Source of the DNA: Paracoccaceae bacterium | GTDB lineage: Bacteria > Pseudomonadota > Alphaproteobacteria > Rhodobacterales > Rhodobacteraceae | Assembly (NCBI GenBank): GCA_020832655.1 | Contig: JAFIEF010000021.1 | Location: 1 to 49,334 of the forward strand | Direction: 5' to 3' | DNA: 49,334 bases | Shown: positions 26,318-35,524 of the stretch, in pieces | Layout of the letters: each line of letters opens with the position of its first letter | Numbering within the stretch: the first letter of the stretch is position 1 | Notes under the pieces: model-generated | Seen by the model: only the letters and a program-made list of their open reading frames with translations | What the model was told of the DNA's origin: nothing | Databases searched by the model: none | Made by a program: the position numbers and the translations under genes

Positions 26318-26386
26318 GCAGACTCTGCTCTTGACCTTGGCGCGGCAAGGCCGCACCGATATCCGATCTGCCGATGGAGGAACCAG

Positions 26387-27580
26387 ATGACCGATTTCAC
26401 TGCCACCCGCGCCATGTTCGACCTGCCAGAGGGCGTGATCTATCTGGATGGCAATTCGCTGGGGCCGCTGCCGCGCGGGGTGGCCGCGCGGGTGGGACAG
26501 GCGATCACGGATGAATGGGGTCAGATGCTGATAACCGGCTGGAACCGGGCGGGCTGGATCGATCTGCCCGCGCGGGTGGGCGACCGGATCGGGCGGCTGA
26601 TCGGGGCGGTGCCGGGCAGTGTGACAATGGGCGACACGCTGTCGATCAAGGTCTATCAGGCGCTGGCCTCGGCGCTGGAGCTGCGCCCTGAGCGCCGCGT
26701 GATCCTGTCCGATACCGGCAATTTCCCAACGGATCTGTATATGGCCGATGGGCTGTGCCGCACGCTGGGGCCGGATTACGCGCTGAAGACCGTCGCGCCC
26801 GAAGCGGTCGAGGACGCCATTGACGACAGCGTCGCCGTGCTGATGATCACCGAGGTGGACTATCGCACCGGGCGCAAACATGACATGGCCCGTCTGATCG
26901 CCAAGGCCCATGCGGCGGGCGCGCTGGTGGTGTGGGATCTGGCGCATTCGGCAGGCGCGATCCCGGTAGATGTGACCGGCGCGGATGCCGATTTCGCGGT
27001 AGGGTGCAGCTACAAATACCTCAATTCCGGCCCCGGTGGCCCCGCCTTCATCTATATCGCGCCGCGACTGGCCGAACAGGTGCGCCCTGCGCTGTCGGGC
27101 TGGCTGGGCCATGAAGCGCCGTTTGCCTTTGATCTGGATTACCGCCCCGCTCGCGGGGTGGAGCGTATGCGCGTGGGCACGCCGCCCATTCTGCAACTGG
27201 CCGCGCTTGATGCTGCGCTTGATGTCTGGGAGGGCGTGGATATGGCCGCGCTGCGCGCGCGTTCACTGCAATTGCAGCAGATCTTCATCGACAAGGTCGA
27301 GGCAGGCTGCCGCGATCTGATCTTTGCCTCGCCGCGCGACGCGGATCAGCGCGGTTCTCAGGTCAGCTTCCGCCACAAGGAAGGCTATGCCATCATTCAG
27401 GCGCTGATTGCCGAAGGTGTGATCGGTGATTTCCGCGCCCCTGACATCCTGCGCTTTGGCTTCACGCCGCTATATCTTTCGCCCGAGGATGTTGCCCGCG
27501 CCGCCGAAATTCTGTGCGATGTGATGGCCCGGTCGCGCTGGGACCGTCCCGAATTCAAGGCCCGCGCCAAGGTCACCTGA
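26387..27580 (+). CDS. kynU: Kynureninase
   Basis: PLP enzyme of tryptophan catabolism that cleaves kynurenine to anthranilate and alanine. It has 397 residues. YLDGNSLGPLP (19-29) is the typical N-terminal motif. The PLP site has Asp184 and His187 in WDLAHSAG, and the Schiff-base Lys210 in GCSYKYLNSGPGG. GMATPP-like substrate contacts appear as RMRVGTPPILQL. ATG at 26387 has GGAGG about seven bases upstream. No other kynurenine-pathway gene is adjacent. Confidence 0.95.
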   Translation: MTDFTATRAMFDLPEGVIYLDGNSLGPLPRGVAARVGQAITDEWGQMLITGWNRAGWIDLPARVGDRIGRLIGAVPGSVTMGDTLSIKVYQALASALELRPERRVILSDTGNFPTDLYMADGLCRTLGPDYALKTVAPEAVEDAIDDSVAVLMITEVDYRTGRKHDMARLIAKAHAAGALVVWDLAHSAGAIPVDVTGADADFAVGCSYKYLNSGPGGPAFIYIAPRLAEQVRPALSGWLGHEAPFAFDLDYRPARGVERMRVGTPPILQLAALDAALDVWEGVDMAALRARSLQLQQIFIDKVEAGCRDLIFASPRDADQRGSQVSFRHKEGYAIIQALIAEGVIGDFRAPDILRFGFTPLYLSPEDVARAAEILCDVMARSRWDRPEFKARAKVT

Positions 27581-27624
27581 CGCGCCAATGCCAAGGCTTG
27601 CGCCAGATTTCGCCCGAATTCTGC

Positions 27625-27630
27625 TATAGA
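27625..27630 (+). promoter_or_regulatory. Possible -10 element before the flippase gene
   Basis: TGCTATAGA around 27622-27630 looks like an extended -10. The upstream TTGCGC (27598-27603) is too far away (21 bases) to be a convincing -35. This is the only promoter-like signal in the 111 bases between kynU and the flippase. Confidence 0.25.
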
Positions 27631-27691
27631 AAGCCCCGAAGTGACGTAATTCTTGCAGCCTTGTGCGGCAGTCAGGCAGAGTGGATCGCTT

Positions 27692-29047
27692 ATGGATCAC
27701 AGTTTGCAGCCCAAAGCTTCTCTGGCCGCCCGGCTTGGCCGGGGGACGGTATTGACGGGCGGAAATTTCGTGGTGGGGCAGGCGCTGCGCTTCGGGTCGA
27801 ACCTGATCCTTGCGCGGCTTTTGTTCCCCGATGCGTTCGGGCTGATGGCGCTGGTCACAATGATCCTGTTCGGGCTGACCATGCTGTCGGATGCGGGCAT
27901 CCAGCAATCCATCATGCAGCACCGGCGCGGCGATGACCCCGGTTTTCTGAACACCGCCTTCACGCTCAATGCCGCGCGCGGTGTCGTGCTGTGGCTGCTG
28001 AGTGCGGCGCTGGCATGGCCCGCTGCTGCCTTTTATGACGCGCCGGAACTGTTGGCGGTGTTGCCGATCTGCGGCGTGACGCTGTTGTTCAACGGGCTGA
28101 CGCCGTCGCGCATCTTTGCCTCTGAACGCCATATCCGGCTGGGGCGGATCATGGCGATCCAGCTTTCGTCGCAATTTGCCGGGATCGTGCTGATGATCGC
28201 GCTGGCATGGGCGACCGGCAGCTATTGGGCGCTGGTCTGGGGGGTGGTGTTCACCGGTGCGGTCAAGCTGGCGCTGGAATGGCTGTGGTTTCCGGGCCGG
28301 ATGGACCGGCTGCATTGGGAGCGCGCCGCCGCGCGCGATCTGTGGCGCTTTGGCGGCTGGATCATGTTGTCATCCAGCTTCGGTTTTCTGCTGGCGCAGG
28401 GCGACCGGGCGATACTGGGCTATTTCTTCAGCCTCGAACAGCTTGGGCTTTACAATATCGCGTGGTTTCTGGCCGCAGTGCCGGTGCTGCTGGCCAGCGC
28501 GCTGAACGAGAAGATGCTGATCCCCGCCTATCGCGAGACATTTGAATCGCAAGATACCCGCGCGCCCCAACGCCTGCGCCGCATCCGGTATGGCGTCAGT
28601 GCAACTGTGCTGGGCCTGCTGGCAGCAATGGCGCTGCTGGGGCCGTGGCTGATCGGGTTCCTCTATGATGACCGCTATCTGCAATCGGGGCCGATGATGG
28701 TACTGATTGCCTGCGCGCTGATGCTGCCTGCGATCAGCGAAACCTATGGCCCGGCCGCGCTGGCCAAGGGCAATGCGCGTCCGTTCTTTCGCGTCACCGC
28801 GCTGCGCGCGATCGTGCAAAGCTGCCTGTTTCTGGCCGGGTTCCTGCTATGGGGTTTGCCGGGGGCGCTGGGCGGTCAGGCGCTGGCTGCGCTTCTGGTC
28901 TATCCCGCCATTGCGCGGCTGGCGCGCGACAGCGGGGTCTGGGACAAGCGCCATGACGCGCTGTTCTTTGCCATCGCGGCGCTGTTGATCACCACCGCGC
29001 TTGCCCTGCATGGTCATACGATCCGGCCATTGCTGCTGCTGTCCTGA
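27692..29047 (+). CDS. Oligosaccharide flippase (Wzx/polysaccharide transport family)
   Basis: A 451-residue membrane protein with about 12-14 helices, of the MOP superfamily (Wzx type). The N-terminus LTGGNFVVGQALRFGSNLIL and the segment LARLLFPDAFGLMALV are characteristic. QGDRAILGYFFSLEQLGLYN (~248-267) is the central family motif. It would flip lipid-linked glycans across the inner membrane. No glycosyltransferase lies next to it, so the glycan is unknown. ATG at 27692 gives a normal length; 13 more upstream codons are open but not needed. Confidence 0.88.
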   Translation: MDHSLQPKASLAARLGRGTVLTGGNFVVGQALRFGSNLILARLLFPDAFGLMALVTMILFGLTMLSDAGIQQSIMQHRRGDDPGFLNTAFTLNAARGVVLWLLSAALAWPAAAFYDAPELLAVLPICGVTLLFNGLTPSRIFASERHIRLGRIMAIQLSSQFAGIVLMIALAWATGSYWALVWGVVFTGAVKLALEWLWFPGRMDRLHWERAAARDLWRFGGWIMLSSSFGFLLAQGDRAILGYFFSLEQLGLYNIAWFLAAVPVLLASALNEKMLIPAYRETFESQDTRAPQRLRRIRYGVSATVLGLLAAMALLGPWLIGFLYDDRYLQSGPMMVLIACALMLPAISETYGPAALAKGNARPFFRVTALRAIVQSCLFLAGFLLWGLPGALGGQALAALLVYPAIARLARDSGVWDKRHDALFFAIAALLITTALALHGHTIRPLLLLS

Positions 29048-29192
29048 CACCGGGCGCTGGCCTGGCGTGGCGGCGTCTGCCCCCAGCCGCCCGCAGCGCG
29101 TGTCGCGTGCTGCGTTTGCAGAATATCAACTCTTCGATTGTTTTCTCATCTGCGTCCGCCGCGCCAGAAGGCGCATGATTCGGAGAGGCCAG

Positions 29193-29957
29193 ATGCCCAA
29201 GCCGCGCCTTGCGCACCATTTTCAGTGCCGTTCACGGATTGGTCCGGCGATGATCGGCGTGGTGCTGGGGCTGTCGGGTGCCATTGCCACCGCTGCGCCC
29301 ATGACCCAGAGCGCCGAGCAGTGCATCAAGGCCGGTGCAAATGCCGCGCAGGCGCTGGGGGTGCCGCTGGATGTGATGCAGGCGATTGCACTGGTGGAAA
29401 CCGGGCGCCGCATCGCAGGCCAGATGCAGCCCTGGCCGTGGGCGGTGCATGCGCAAGGGCAGGGCCATTGGCCTGCCACACGCAGCGACGCCAAGGCGCT
29501 GATCCGTGGCGCGCTGGATCAGGGGCAGCGCAATATCGATATCGGCTGCTTCCAGATCAATTATCACTGGCACCGCAATGCATTCCCGACGCTTGACGCC
29601 ATGCTCGACCCGCAAAGCAATGCCGATTACGCCGCAAGGCTGCTGCGCGGGCATTATCAGCGCCTCGGGTCATGGCGCGCGGCGGCAGGGGCGTATCATT
29701 CCCTGACCCCGCATCTGGCGCAAAGCTATCTTGCGCGGTTTGATGCGCTGCGCCCCTCTGCGCCCGGTCCGCGCCGCGCTGTTCCTGCGCCGCCACCACT
29801 GCCGCCGGACGTCACTCCCCGCGCAACCCGCTATGCATTGTTGCAGGCCAGCAGCGGCGGCGCGCTGGGGTCACTGGTGCCGCAATCCGCGCTGGAAGGC
29901 GCGCCGCCGCTGCTGGACATGGCGCAGGCACGCGCGGGGTTGGGGGCGGCCCCATGA
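29193..29957 (+). CDS. Lytic transglycosylase upstream of flagellar export genes
   Basis: A 254-residue SLT-type muramidase. The signal-like N-terminus ends near ATAAP (residues 32-36). The catalytic Glu is probably Glu69 in VMQAIALVETGRR, followed by the SLT motifs DIGCFQINYHWH and WRAAAGAYHS. A Pro-rich stretch (~195-215) joins a short C-terminal tail. ATG at 29193 follows GGAGAGG; an ATG at 29175 is an alternative. Its stop overlaps the flhA start (ATGA). It therefore very probably opens the peptidoglycan for flagellar assembly, comparable to SltF of Rhodobacter. Confidence 0.85.
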   Translation: MPKPRLAHHFQCRSRIGPAMIGVVLGLSGAIATAAPMTQSAEQCIKAGANAAQALGVPLDVMQAIALVETGRRIAGQMQPWPWAVHAQGQGHWPATRSDAKALIRGALDQGQRNIDIGCFQINYHWHRNAFPTLDAMLDPQSNADYAARLLRGHYQRLGSWRAAAGAYHSLTPHLAQSYLARFDALRPSAPGPRRAVPAPPPLPPDVTPRATRYALLQASSGGALGSLVPQSALEGAPPLLDMAQARAGLGAAP

Positions 29958-32038
29958 AGCTTGATATGCGCGCGCTGTTCAGCCCCACCATCCTGCTGGC
30001 TTTGGCGCTGATGGCGGTGATCGTGATGATGGTGCTGCCGGTCCCGGCCTGGCTGCTGGATCTGGGACTGGCGGCCAGCTTCGCGCTTGCCATCCTGATG
30101 TTCACGGTGACGCTCTTTATCCAGCGCCCGCTTGATTTTTCGATCTTCCCCACTGTGCTGCTGGCCTCGCTGATGCTGCGGCTGTCGCTGAATGTGTCCT
30201 CGACCAAGCTGATCATCGGCGAAGGCCATACCGGCACCCATGCCGCTGGCGGGGTGATTCAGGGCTTTGCCAGCTTTGTCATGTCAGGGTCGATCTTTCT
30301 GGGCATGGTGATCTTTCTGGTGCTGCTGATCGTTAACTTCATCGTTATCACCAAGGGCGCGGGCCGCATGGCCGAAGTTGGCGCGCGTTTCGCGCTGGAC
30401 GGGATGCCGGGCAAGCAACTGGCGATTGACAGTGACATGTCCGCCGGTGCCATCGACCACGCCGAAGCCAAGCGACGGCGCGAAACCGAACAGGCCGAAA
30501 CCAATTTCTACGGCTCGTTGGACGGGGCGTCGAAATTCGTCAAGGGCGATGCGATTGCGGGGCTGCTGATCACGCTGCTGAACCTTGTCATGGGGCTGGT
30601 CAATGGCACGCTGATGCATGGCATGACCCTGGGCGCCGCGTTCGAAACCTATGCCATCCTGACTGTGGGGGACGGGCTGGTCAGCCAGATCCCGGCGGTC
30701 ATCATTTCTATCGGCGCAGGGCTTTTACTGGCGCGTGGCGGGGCCAGCGGGGCCACGGACAGCGCCATATTCGACCAGCTTGGCCGCCACCCTTCGGCAT
30801 TGGTTACCGTGGGGCTGCTGATGGCGCTGTTTGCCTTCGTGCCGGGGCTGCCGTTTTTGCCCTTCGTCATTGGCGCGGCGGTGCTTCTGGGGCTGGCCTA
30901 TTGGGCCGGAACCCTTCAGGTGCGCGCAAAAGCCGCCGCTCAGACCCCCGAACCGGCAGAGCCATCGCCCCCCCGGCACAGTATCGCGGATGATCTGGAT
31001 CTGGATGAAATCCATGTCCAGTTCGCCCCCGATCTGGTGCCGATGGTGCTTGACCCCGCGACCGGGCTGGATGCGCGCATCTCCTCGATCCGGTCGCATA
31101 TCGCGCGCGGCTTCGGGCTGATCCTGCCCGAAATCCGGCTGACCGATGACCCGGCCTTGCCCGAAGGAAGCTATGCCATCCTGATCCACGGTGTCGAACA
31201 GGCCCGCGACAAGCTGCGCCCCGGCAAGGTGCTGGCGCTTCTGGGCGATGGTGATCAGGACGCGTTGCGCGGCGAGGATGTCGCCGAACCCGTCTACAAG
31301 GCGCCGGCGCGCTGGATCGATGCGCGCCATCAGGAAGATGCGGCGATATCGGGTGTTACGGTGGTCAATCCGACAGAGGTTCTGGCCACCCATCTGCTGG
31401 AAGTGCTGAAAGTGAATTTCGCCCGGTTGCTGACCTTCAAGAGCCTCAACCGCATCCTGGATGAACTGACGCGCCTGTCCGACCCGGTGCGGGCCGAGGC
31501 CAACAAGCGCCTGCTGAACGAGCTGATCCCGGAAAAGGTTTCGCTGGAAGTGTTGCTGGCCGTGCTGCGGCTGTTGCTGGAAGAGCGCGTCTCGATCCGC
31601 AACCTGCCGCTGATACTGGAAGCCATCGCCGAAATCCGTGGCCTGACCCAGAACCCCGAAGCGATTTGCGAGCATGTGCGTCAGCGTCTGGGCTTCCAGC
31701 TTGTCGCGCCGCTGAAGCGCGCCGACGGTACCTTGCCGCTGATCCAGCTTGCGCCGGAATGGGAACAGACCTTTTCCACCTATCAGCTTGCAGGCGATGG
31801 CGGCACGGCCGATGTCGCCCTGCCGCCAGAGGATTTTTCGCGCCTGACCAAGGCTGTGGCCGAACAGCTTGGCACGCTTGCCGCGCGCGGCGAGACCCCG
31901 GCGCTGGTAACGTCGGCCCAGCGGCGGCGCTTCCTGCGCACCGTGCTGTCGGCCAAGGGGCTGGCCGCGCCGGTGCTGTCATATGAAGAAATCGGGCTGG
32001 AGGCACGCCCCGCCCTGCTGGGGACGGTGGCGGCATGA
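29954..32038 (+). CDS. flhA: Flagellar biosynthesis protein FlhA
   Basis: Core of the flagellar type III export gate, 694 residues. Eight membrane helices in the first ~330 residues include the conserved loop RLSLNVSSTKLIIGEGH and the FHIPEP region with GRMAEVGARFALDGMPGKQ. A linker of ~30 residues (AAAQTPEPAEPSPPRHS) leads to the large cytoplasmic ring-forming domain, with LTFKSLNRILDEL and ISIRNLPLILEAIAE-like segments. It overlaps both neighbours by ATGA, giving one operon with the transglycosylase, fliR and flhB. Confidence 0.97.
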   Translation: MKLDMRALFSPTILLALALMAVIVMMVLPVPAWLLDLGLAASFALAILMFTVTLFIQRPLDFSIFPTVLLASLMLRLSLNVSSTKLIIGEGHTGTHAAGGVIQGFASFVMSGSIFLGMVIFLVLLIVNFIVITKGAGRMAEVGARFALDGMPGKQLAIDSDMSAGAIDHAEAKRRRETEQAETNFYGSLDGASKFVKGDAIAGLLITLLNLVMGLVNGTLMHGMTLGAAFETYAILTVGDGLVSQIPAVIISIGAGLLLARGGASGATDSAIFDQLGRHPSALVTVGLLMALFAFVPGLPFLPFVIGAAVLLGLAYWAGTLQVRAKAAAQTPEPAEPSPPRHSIADDLDLDEIHVQFAPDLVPMVLDPATGLDARISSIRSHIARGFGLILPEIRLTDDPALPEGSYAILIHGVEQARDKLRPGKVLALLGDGDQDALRGEDVAEPVYKAPARWIDARHQEDAAISGVTVVNPTEVLATHLLEVLKVNFARLLTFKSLNRILDELTRLSDPVRAEANKRLLNELIPEKVSLEVLLAVLRLLLEERVSIRNLPLILEAIAEIRGLTQNPEAICEHVRQRLGFQLVAPLKRADGTLPLIQLAPEWEQTFSTYQLAGDGGTADVALPPEDFSRLTKAVAEQLGTLAARGETPALVTSAQRRRFLRTVLSAKGLAAPVLSYEEIGLEARPALLGTVAA

Positions 32039-32826
32039 CCCCAGAGATGTTCGACAGCATTGCCGCGCTGGTCGCCTTGCATCAGGCCCATCTTATGGTG
32101 GGTTTTGCCGTGTTCCTGCGCGTGGGCGCGATGATGGCGCTGCTGCCCGCCTTCGGGGAAATGGTCGTGCCGGTGCGGGTGCGGCTGGCGGTGACGCTTG
32201 CCTTCACGCTGGTTGTCACCCCGGCCGTGGCCCCTGCCTTGCCCGAACTGGTCCTTGCCCCCGGCCCGTTGCTGACATTCGTGATGACCGAGGCGCTGGC
32301 AGGGCTGGTGCTGGGCGCGGGGTTGCGGCTGTTTGTGATCGTGTTGCAGACGGCGGGCACGATTGCCGCGCAAGCGACCTCGTTGTCGCAATTCATTGGC
32401 GGCGCGGGGGCGGACCCGCAACCGGCAATGGCGCAGCTTCTGGTCATGGCCGGGCTGGCGCTGGCGGTTATGGCGGGGCTGCATGTGCGGCTGGCCGAAC
32501 TGCTGATCCTGTCCTACAGCCTGTTTCCCGCAGGCCAGTTTCTGCCCGGCAGCGATCTGGCCGATTGGGGCAGCGCGCGGGTTGCGCATGCGTTTCGGCT
32601 GGCCTTCACGCTGGCCATGCCCTTCGTGATCCTGTCGCTGGTCTATTATGTGGCGCTTGGGGCCATCAACAAGGCGATGCCACAGCTGATGGTGGCCTTT
32701 GTCGGTGCCCCCGCGATCACATTTGCAGGGCTGGCGCTGCTGTTCCTGACCGCACCGCTGATCCTGCCGATCTGGCAGCAGGGGTTCCACAGCTTCATCG
32801 CTGACCCGACAGGGCGTCTGCCATGA
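32035..32826 (+). CDS. fliR: Flagellar biosynthesis protein FliR
   Basis: Export-gate membrane subunit of 263 residues with about six helices. The conserved FliR stretches are FLRVGAMMALLPAFGE (~23-38) and the cytoplasmic loop around AQATSLSQFIGG. It follows flhA and precedes flhB with four-base overlaps. FliP and FliQ, the other gate components, are not in this window. Confidence 0.95.
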   Translation: MTPEMFDSIAALVALHQAHLMVGFAVFLRVGAMMALLPAFGEMVVPVRVRLAVTLAFTLVVTPAVAPALPELVLAPGPLLTFVMTEALAGLVLGAGLRLFVIVLQTAGTIAAQATSLSQFIGGAGADPQPAMAQLLVMAGLALAVMAGLHVRLAELLILSYSLFPAGQFLPGSDLADWGSARVAHAFRLAFTLAMPFVILSLVYYVALGAINKAMPQLMVAFVGAPAITFAGLALLFLTAPLILPIWQQGFHSFIADPTGRLP

Positions 32827-33914
32827 GCACCGAGGAACAGCAGGACGGCGAAAAGGAATTCGAGGCCACGGAACAGAAGCTGGCCGAGCAGCGCCGCAAG
32901 GGCGAGGTGCCGCGCTCCACCGATCTGAACACGGCGGCCGCGTTTTTCGGGCTGCTGATCGCCGGGGTGGTGGCCGGGCATGACAGCCTTCTGCGGCTGG
33001 GCGATCTGGGCCTGGTGCTGCTGGCCCACCCGGAAGAGTTCTCTGCGCTGCTGGCCATGCGCGGTCAGCCCGTGATCGGGGGAATTATCGGCCATGTTGC
33101 ACTGGCCGCCGCCCCGCTTTTCGTAATCCCGTTTCTGGTGGTCTGGGCGATGCTGTTTGCGCAGCGCGTGGTGATCTTTGCCCCCGAAAAGCTGAAACCC
33201 AAGACCTCGCGCATCTCGGTGATCAGCAATGCCAAGAACAAGTTCGGGCGCAACGGGCTGTTCGAATTCGCCAAAAGTGCTGTAAAGCTTGTCATCATTT
33301 CGACTGTTCTGTGGCTGTTCGTGATCCAGAACATGGCCCTGATCATCGGCAGCATGCAGCTTTCACCCGGCCCCGCAGCGGGCGAGTTGATGGCACTGCT
33401 GCTGCGCTTTCTGGCGCTGGTCTTTGTGGTCAAGCTGGCGGTTGGCGGGGTCGATTTCTTCTGGCAGCGCGCCGAACATATGCGCCGCAACCGCATGTCG
33501 CGCAAGGAAATGCGCGACCAGATGAAGCAGAGCGAAGGTGACCCGCATGCCAAGGCGGAACGCCAGCGGCGCGGGCGCGAGATCGCCGCCAACCGCATGC
33601 TTGATGCCGTGCCGGATGCCAGCGTCGTCATCGTCAACCCGACGCATTATGCCGTGGCGCTGAAATGGGCACCCGGCGATGCGGGTGCGCCCATTTGCGT
33701 GGCGCGCGGCACGGGCGAAATTGCGGCCCGCATCCGTGAACGCGCCGAGGCGGCGGGCGTGCCGATCCGCTCTGATCCGCCCACGGCGCGCGCGCTTTAT
33801 GCCAGTGTCGATCTGGGGGCCGAGGTGCAGCCCGAGCATTACGCCGCCGTCGCTGCCGCCATCCGCTTTGCCGAAACCATCCGCGCCAAGGCGCGCAAGG
33901 GGCGCTGGGCATGA
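32823..33914 (+). CDS. flhB: Flagellar export switch protein FlhB
   Basis: A 363-residue export protein that switches substrate specificity from rod/hook to filament. The first ~30 residues are typical (ATEQKLAEQRRKGEVPRST), then four membrane helices follow. The autocleavage motif NPTH is at 272-275 (VVIVNPTHYAVALKW). DPPTARALYASVDLGAEV closes the cytoplasmic domain. It overlaps the small downstream gene by ATGA. Confidence 0.96.
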   Translation: MSTEEQQDGEKEFEATEQKLAEQRRKGEVPRSTDLNTAAAFFGLLIAGVVAGHDSLLRLGDLGLVLLAHPEEFSALLAMRGQPVIGGIIGHVALAAAPLFVIPFLVVWAMLFAQRVVIFAPEKLKPKTSRISVISNAKNKFGRNGLFEFAKSAVKLVIISTVLWLFVIQNMALIIGSMQLSPGPAAGELMALLLRFLALVFVVKLAVGGVDFFWQRAEHMRRNRMSRKEMRDQMKQSEGDPHAKAERQRRGREIAANRMLDAVPDASVVIVNPTHYAVALKWAPGDAGAPICVARGTGEIAARIRERAEAAGVPIRSDPPTARALYASVDLGAEVQPEHYAAVAAAIRFAETIRAKARKGRWA

Positions 33915-34231
33915 GGGATCGCGCGCGGCTGAAACATCTGGCAGCGCTGGCCGAGATGCAGAAAAAACATGACATGGCCCGGCTGAAAAAGCTGGCCCAG
34001 CGGCGCGAGCAGACGCGCCAGAAGGTGGCCGAGCTGTCAAAGCCCCTGGCCCTGGCCGAAGACCCGGCGCTGTTCGTCGCCCGCCAGCGCCATGCGCAAT
34101 GGGCGCAGCAGCAGCGTTTGCGGCTGAACCATGCTCTGGCGCTGCAAACCGCCGATATGCTTGAACAACGCCGCAAATCCGCCAAAAGCCTGGGCCGCGC
34201 GGATGTTCTGGCACGGCTGCTGCGCAGATAG
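33911..34231 (+). CDS. Small coiled-coil protein, possible FliJ-like flagellar chaperone
   Basis: A 106-residue, strongly basic, almost entirely helical protein with heptad-like spacing (HLAALAEMQKKHDMARLKKL and LQTADMLEQRRKSAKSL). It overlaps the flhB stop by ATGA and is last in the flagellar unit. Length, charge pattern and position suggest a FliJ-type export chaperone/stator, but sequence similarity is not recognisable by eye. The next gene is convergent across a 126-bp gap with no other feature. Confidence 0.65.
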   Translation: MRDRARLKHLAALAEMQKKHDMARLKKLAQRREQTRQKVAELSKPLALAEDPALFVARQRHAQWAQQQRLRLNHALALQTADMLEQRRKSAKSLGRADVLARLLRR

Positions 34232-34357
34232 GGCGCGGGTATGTGTGCGGCCTGTCCAGAATGTCCTGCATCCCATCCGGCCAGCCCTGCCCGCGCCAAG
34301 GCTACCAAGCCCCATGCGCGGCTTATGTCACTTGGCGCATCGGCAGGCCCGGTTGCG

Positions 34358-35062
34358 TCAGCACCCGTCCAGCCAGAGCACAAGCTCGGGCAGGGGGGCA
34401 AGGCTGGGCAGGGCGCGAAAACGCGGATGGGTCAGGGGCGGTTCGGCAAATTCGACTTCCCATTCCAGCCCGTGAGGCACATGCACGCCCCAGCCCCCCG
34501 CCATGATCGGCGCGACCACATCCGAACGCATCGAGTTGCCCACCATCAGCGCCGCTTCCGCCCCGTCGCCGTGGCGCGCGAAGATATCGGCATAGATCGC
34601 AGGCGTCTTGTCGGACACGATTTCGACCGCGTCGAACATCTCGCCCAGGCCCGATTGCGCCAGCTTGCGTTCCTGATCCAGCAGATCGCCCTTGGTGATC
34701 AGCACCAGCCGGTGGCTTGGCGCAAGCGCTGCAATGGCGGTTTCGGCATGGGGCAGAAGCTCGATCGGGTGGCGCAGCATTTCTTGCCCTGCCGCCAGCA
34801 ATTCTGCGATGACGCGTGCGGGCACGCGCTCCTCGGTCACGTCGATGGCGGTTTCGATCATCGACAGCACGAAACCCTTGATGCCGAAGCCATACTGCCC
34901 CAGATTGCGCCGCTCTGCCGCCAGAAGCCGCGCCATCAGCGTCTCGCGGTCGGTGTAATCGGCCAGAAGCGTGGCGAAATGTTCCTGCGTCAGGCGAAAG
35001 AAGCGCTCATTATGCCAAAGCGTGTCATCTGCGTCGAAACCGATTGTGGTGATGCGGGTCAT
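34358..35062 (-). CDS. HAD-superfamily hydrolase
   Basis: A 234-residue haloacid dehalogenase-type phosphatase. Motif I is [12 protein letters not shown], with nucleophile Asp10 and Asp12. Motif II is LVLITKGD, and motifs III/IV lie around VSDKTPAIY and [10 protein letters not shown]. The helical cap between motifs I and II is C1-like. The substrate is unknown. It is divergent from clpS across 105 bases. Confidence 0.85.
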   Translation of the reverse strand: MTRITTIGFDADDTLWHNERFFRLTQEHFATLLADYTDRETLMARLLAAERRNLGQYGFGIKGFVLSMIETAIDVTEERVPARVIAELLAAGQEMLRHPIELLPHAETAIAALAPSHRLVLITKGDLLDQERKLAQSGLGEMFDAVEIVSDKTPAIYADIFARHGDGAEAALMVGNSMRSDVVAPIMAGGWGVHVPHGLEWEVEFAEPPLTHPRFRALPSLAPLPELVLWLDGC

Positions 35063-35167
35063 CTGCGGCCAGCCTTCGCGGGGTCAGAGGGGGTTTTCTG
35101 CGCGGTCAGTTACGCTATATTGCCCCGATACAGGGTTTTTGACGCTTGCACAAAGGCTGTCGCACGC

Positions 35168-35509
35168 ATGATCAGGGCACCGCTTCTTTCGGGCAAGGGC
35201 ACCGATGGGCCAGACAGCGATGACGCTGTCGTCACCAAGACGCGCACCCGCACCCAGCGTCCGCCGATGTACAAGGTACTGCTTCTGAATGACGACTACA
35301 CGCCGATGGAATTCGTGGTCCATGTGCTGGAACGCTTTTTCGGCATGTCGCATGCAATGGCCTTTGACATCATGCTGACTGTCCACAAGAAAGGGGTGGC
35401 CGTGGTCGGCGTCTTTTCGTATGAGGTGGCTGAAACCAAGGTGGCGCAGGTGATGGATTTCGCGCGCCGTCATCAGCACCCGCTGCAATGCACGCTGGAA
35501 AAGGAATAA
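35168..35509 (+). CDS. clpS: ATP-dependent Clp protease adaptor ClpS
   Basis: Adaptor of 113 residues that hands N-degron substrates to ClpA/ClpP. The N-degron pocket is formed by [17 protein letters not shown] (38-54), the metionine-rich helix [14 protein letters not shown] and the region [16 protein letters not shown] at 35168 gives the normal short disordered N-terminus; the reading frame is open much further upstream but only antisense to the HAD gene. ClpA is not adjacent here. It is followed after 15 bases by the methyltransferase gene. Confidence 0.95.
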   Translation: MIRAPLLSGKGTDGPDSDDAVVTKTRTRTQRPPMYKVLLLNDDYTPMEFVVHVLERFFGMSHAMAFDIMLTVHKKGVAVVGVFSYEVAETKVAQVMDFARRHQHPLQCTLEKE

Positions 35510-35524
35510 GGCGCAGCGCGCCCC

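Noticed and set aside
35063-35167. clpS promoter with -10 TATATT at 35116-35121
   Set aside because: The -10 is good, but the best -35 (TTTTCT at 35094-35099) is very weak, so I did not list it as a feature.
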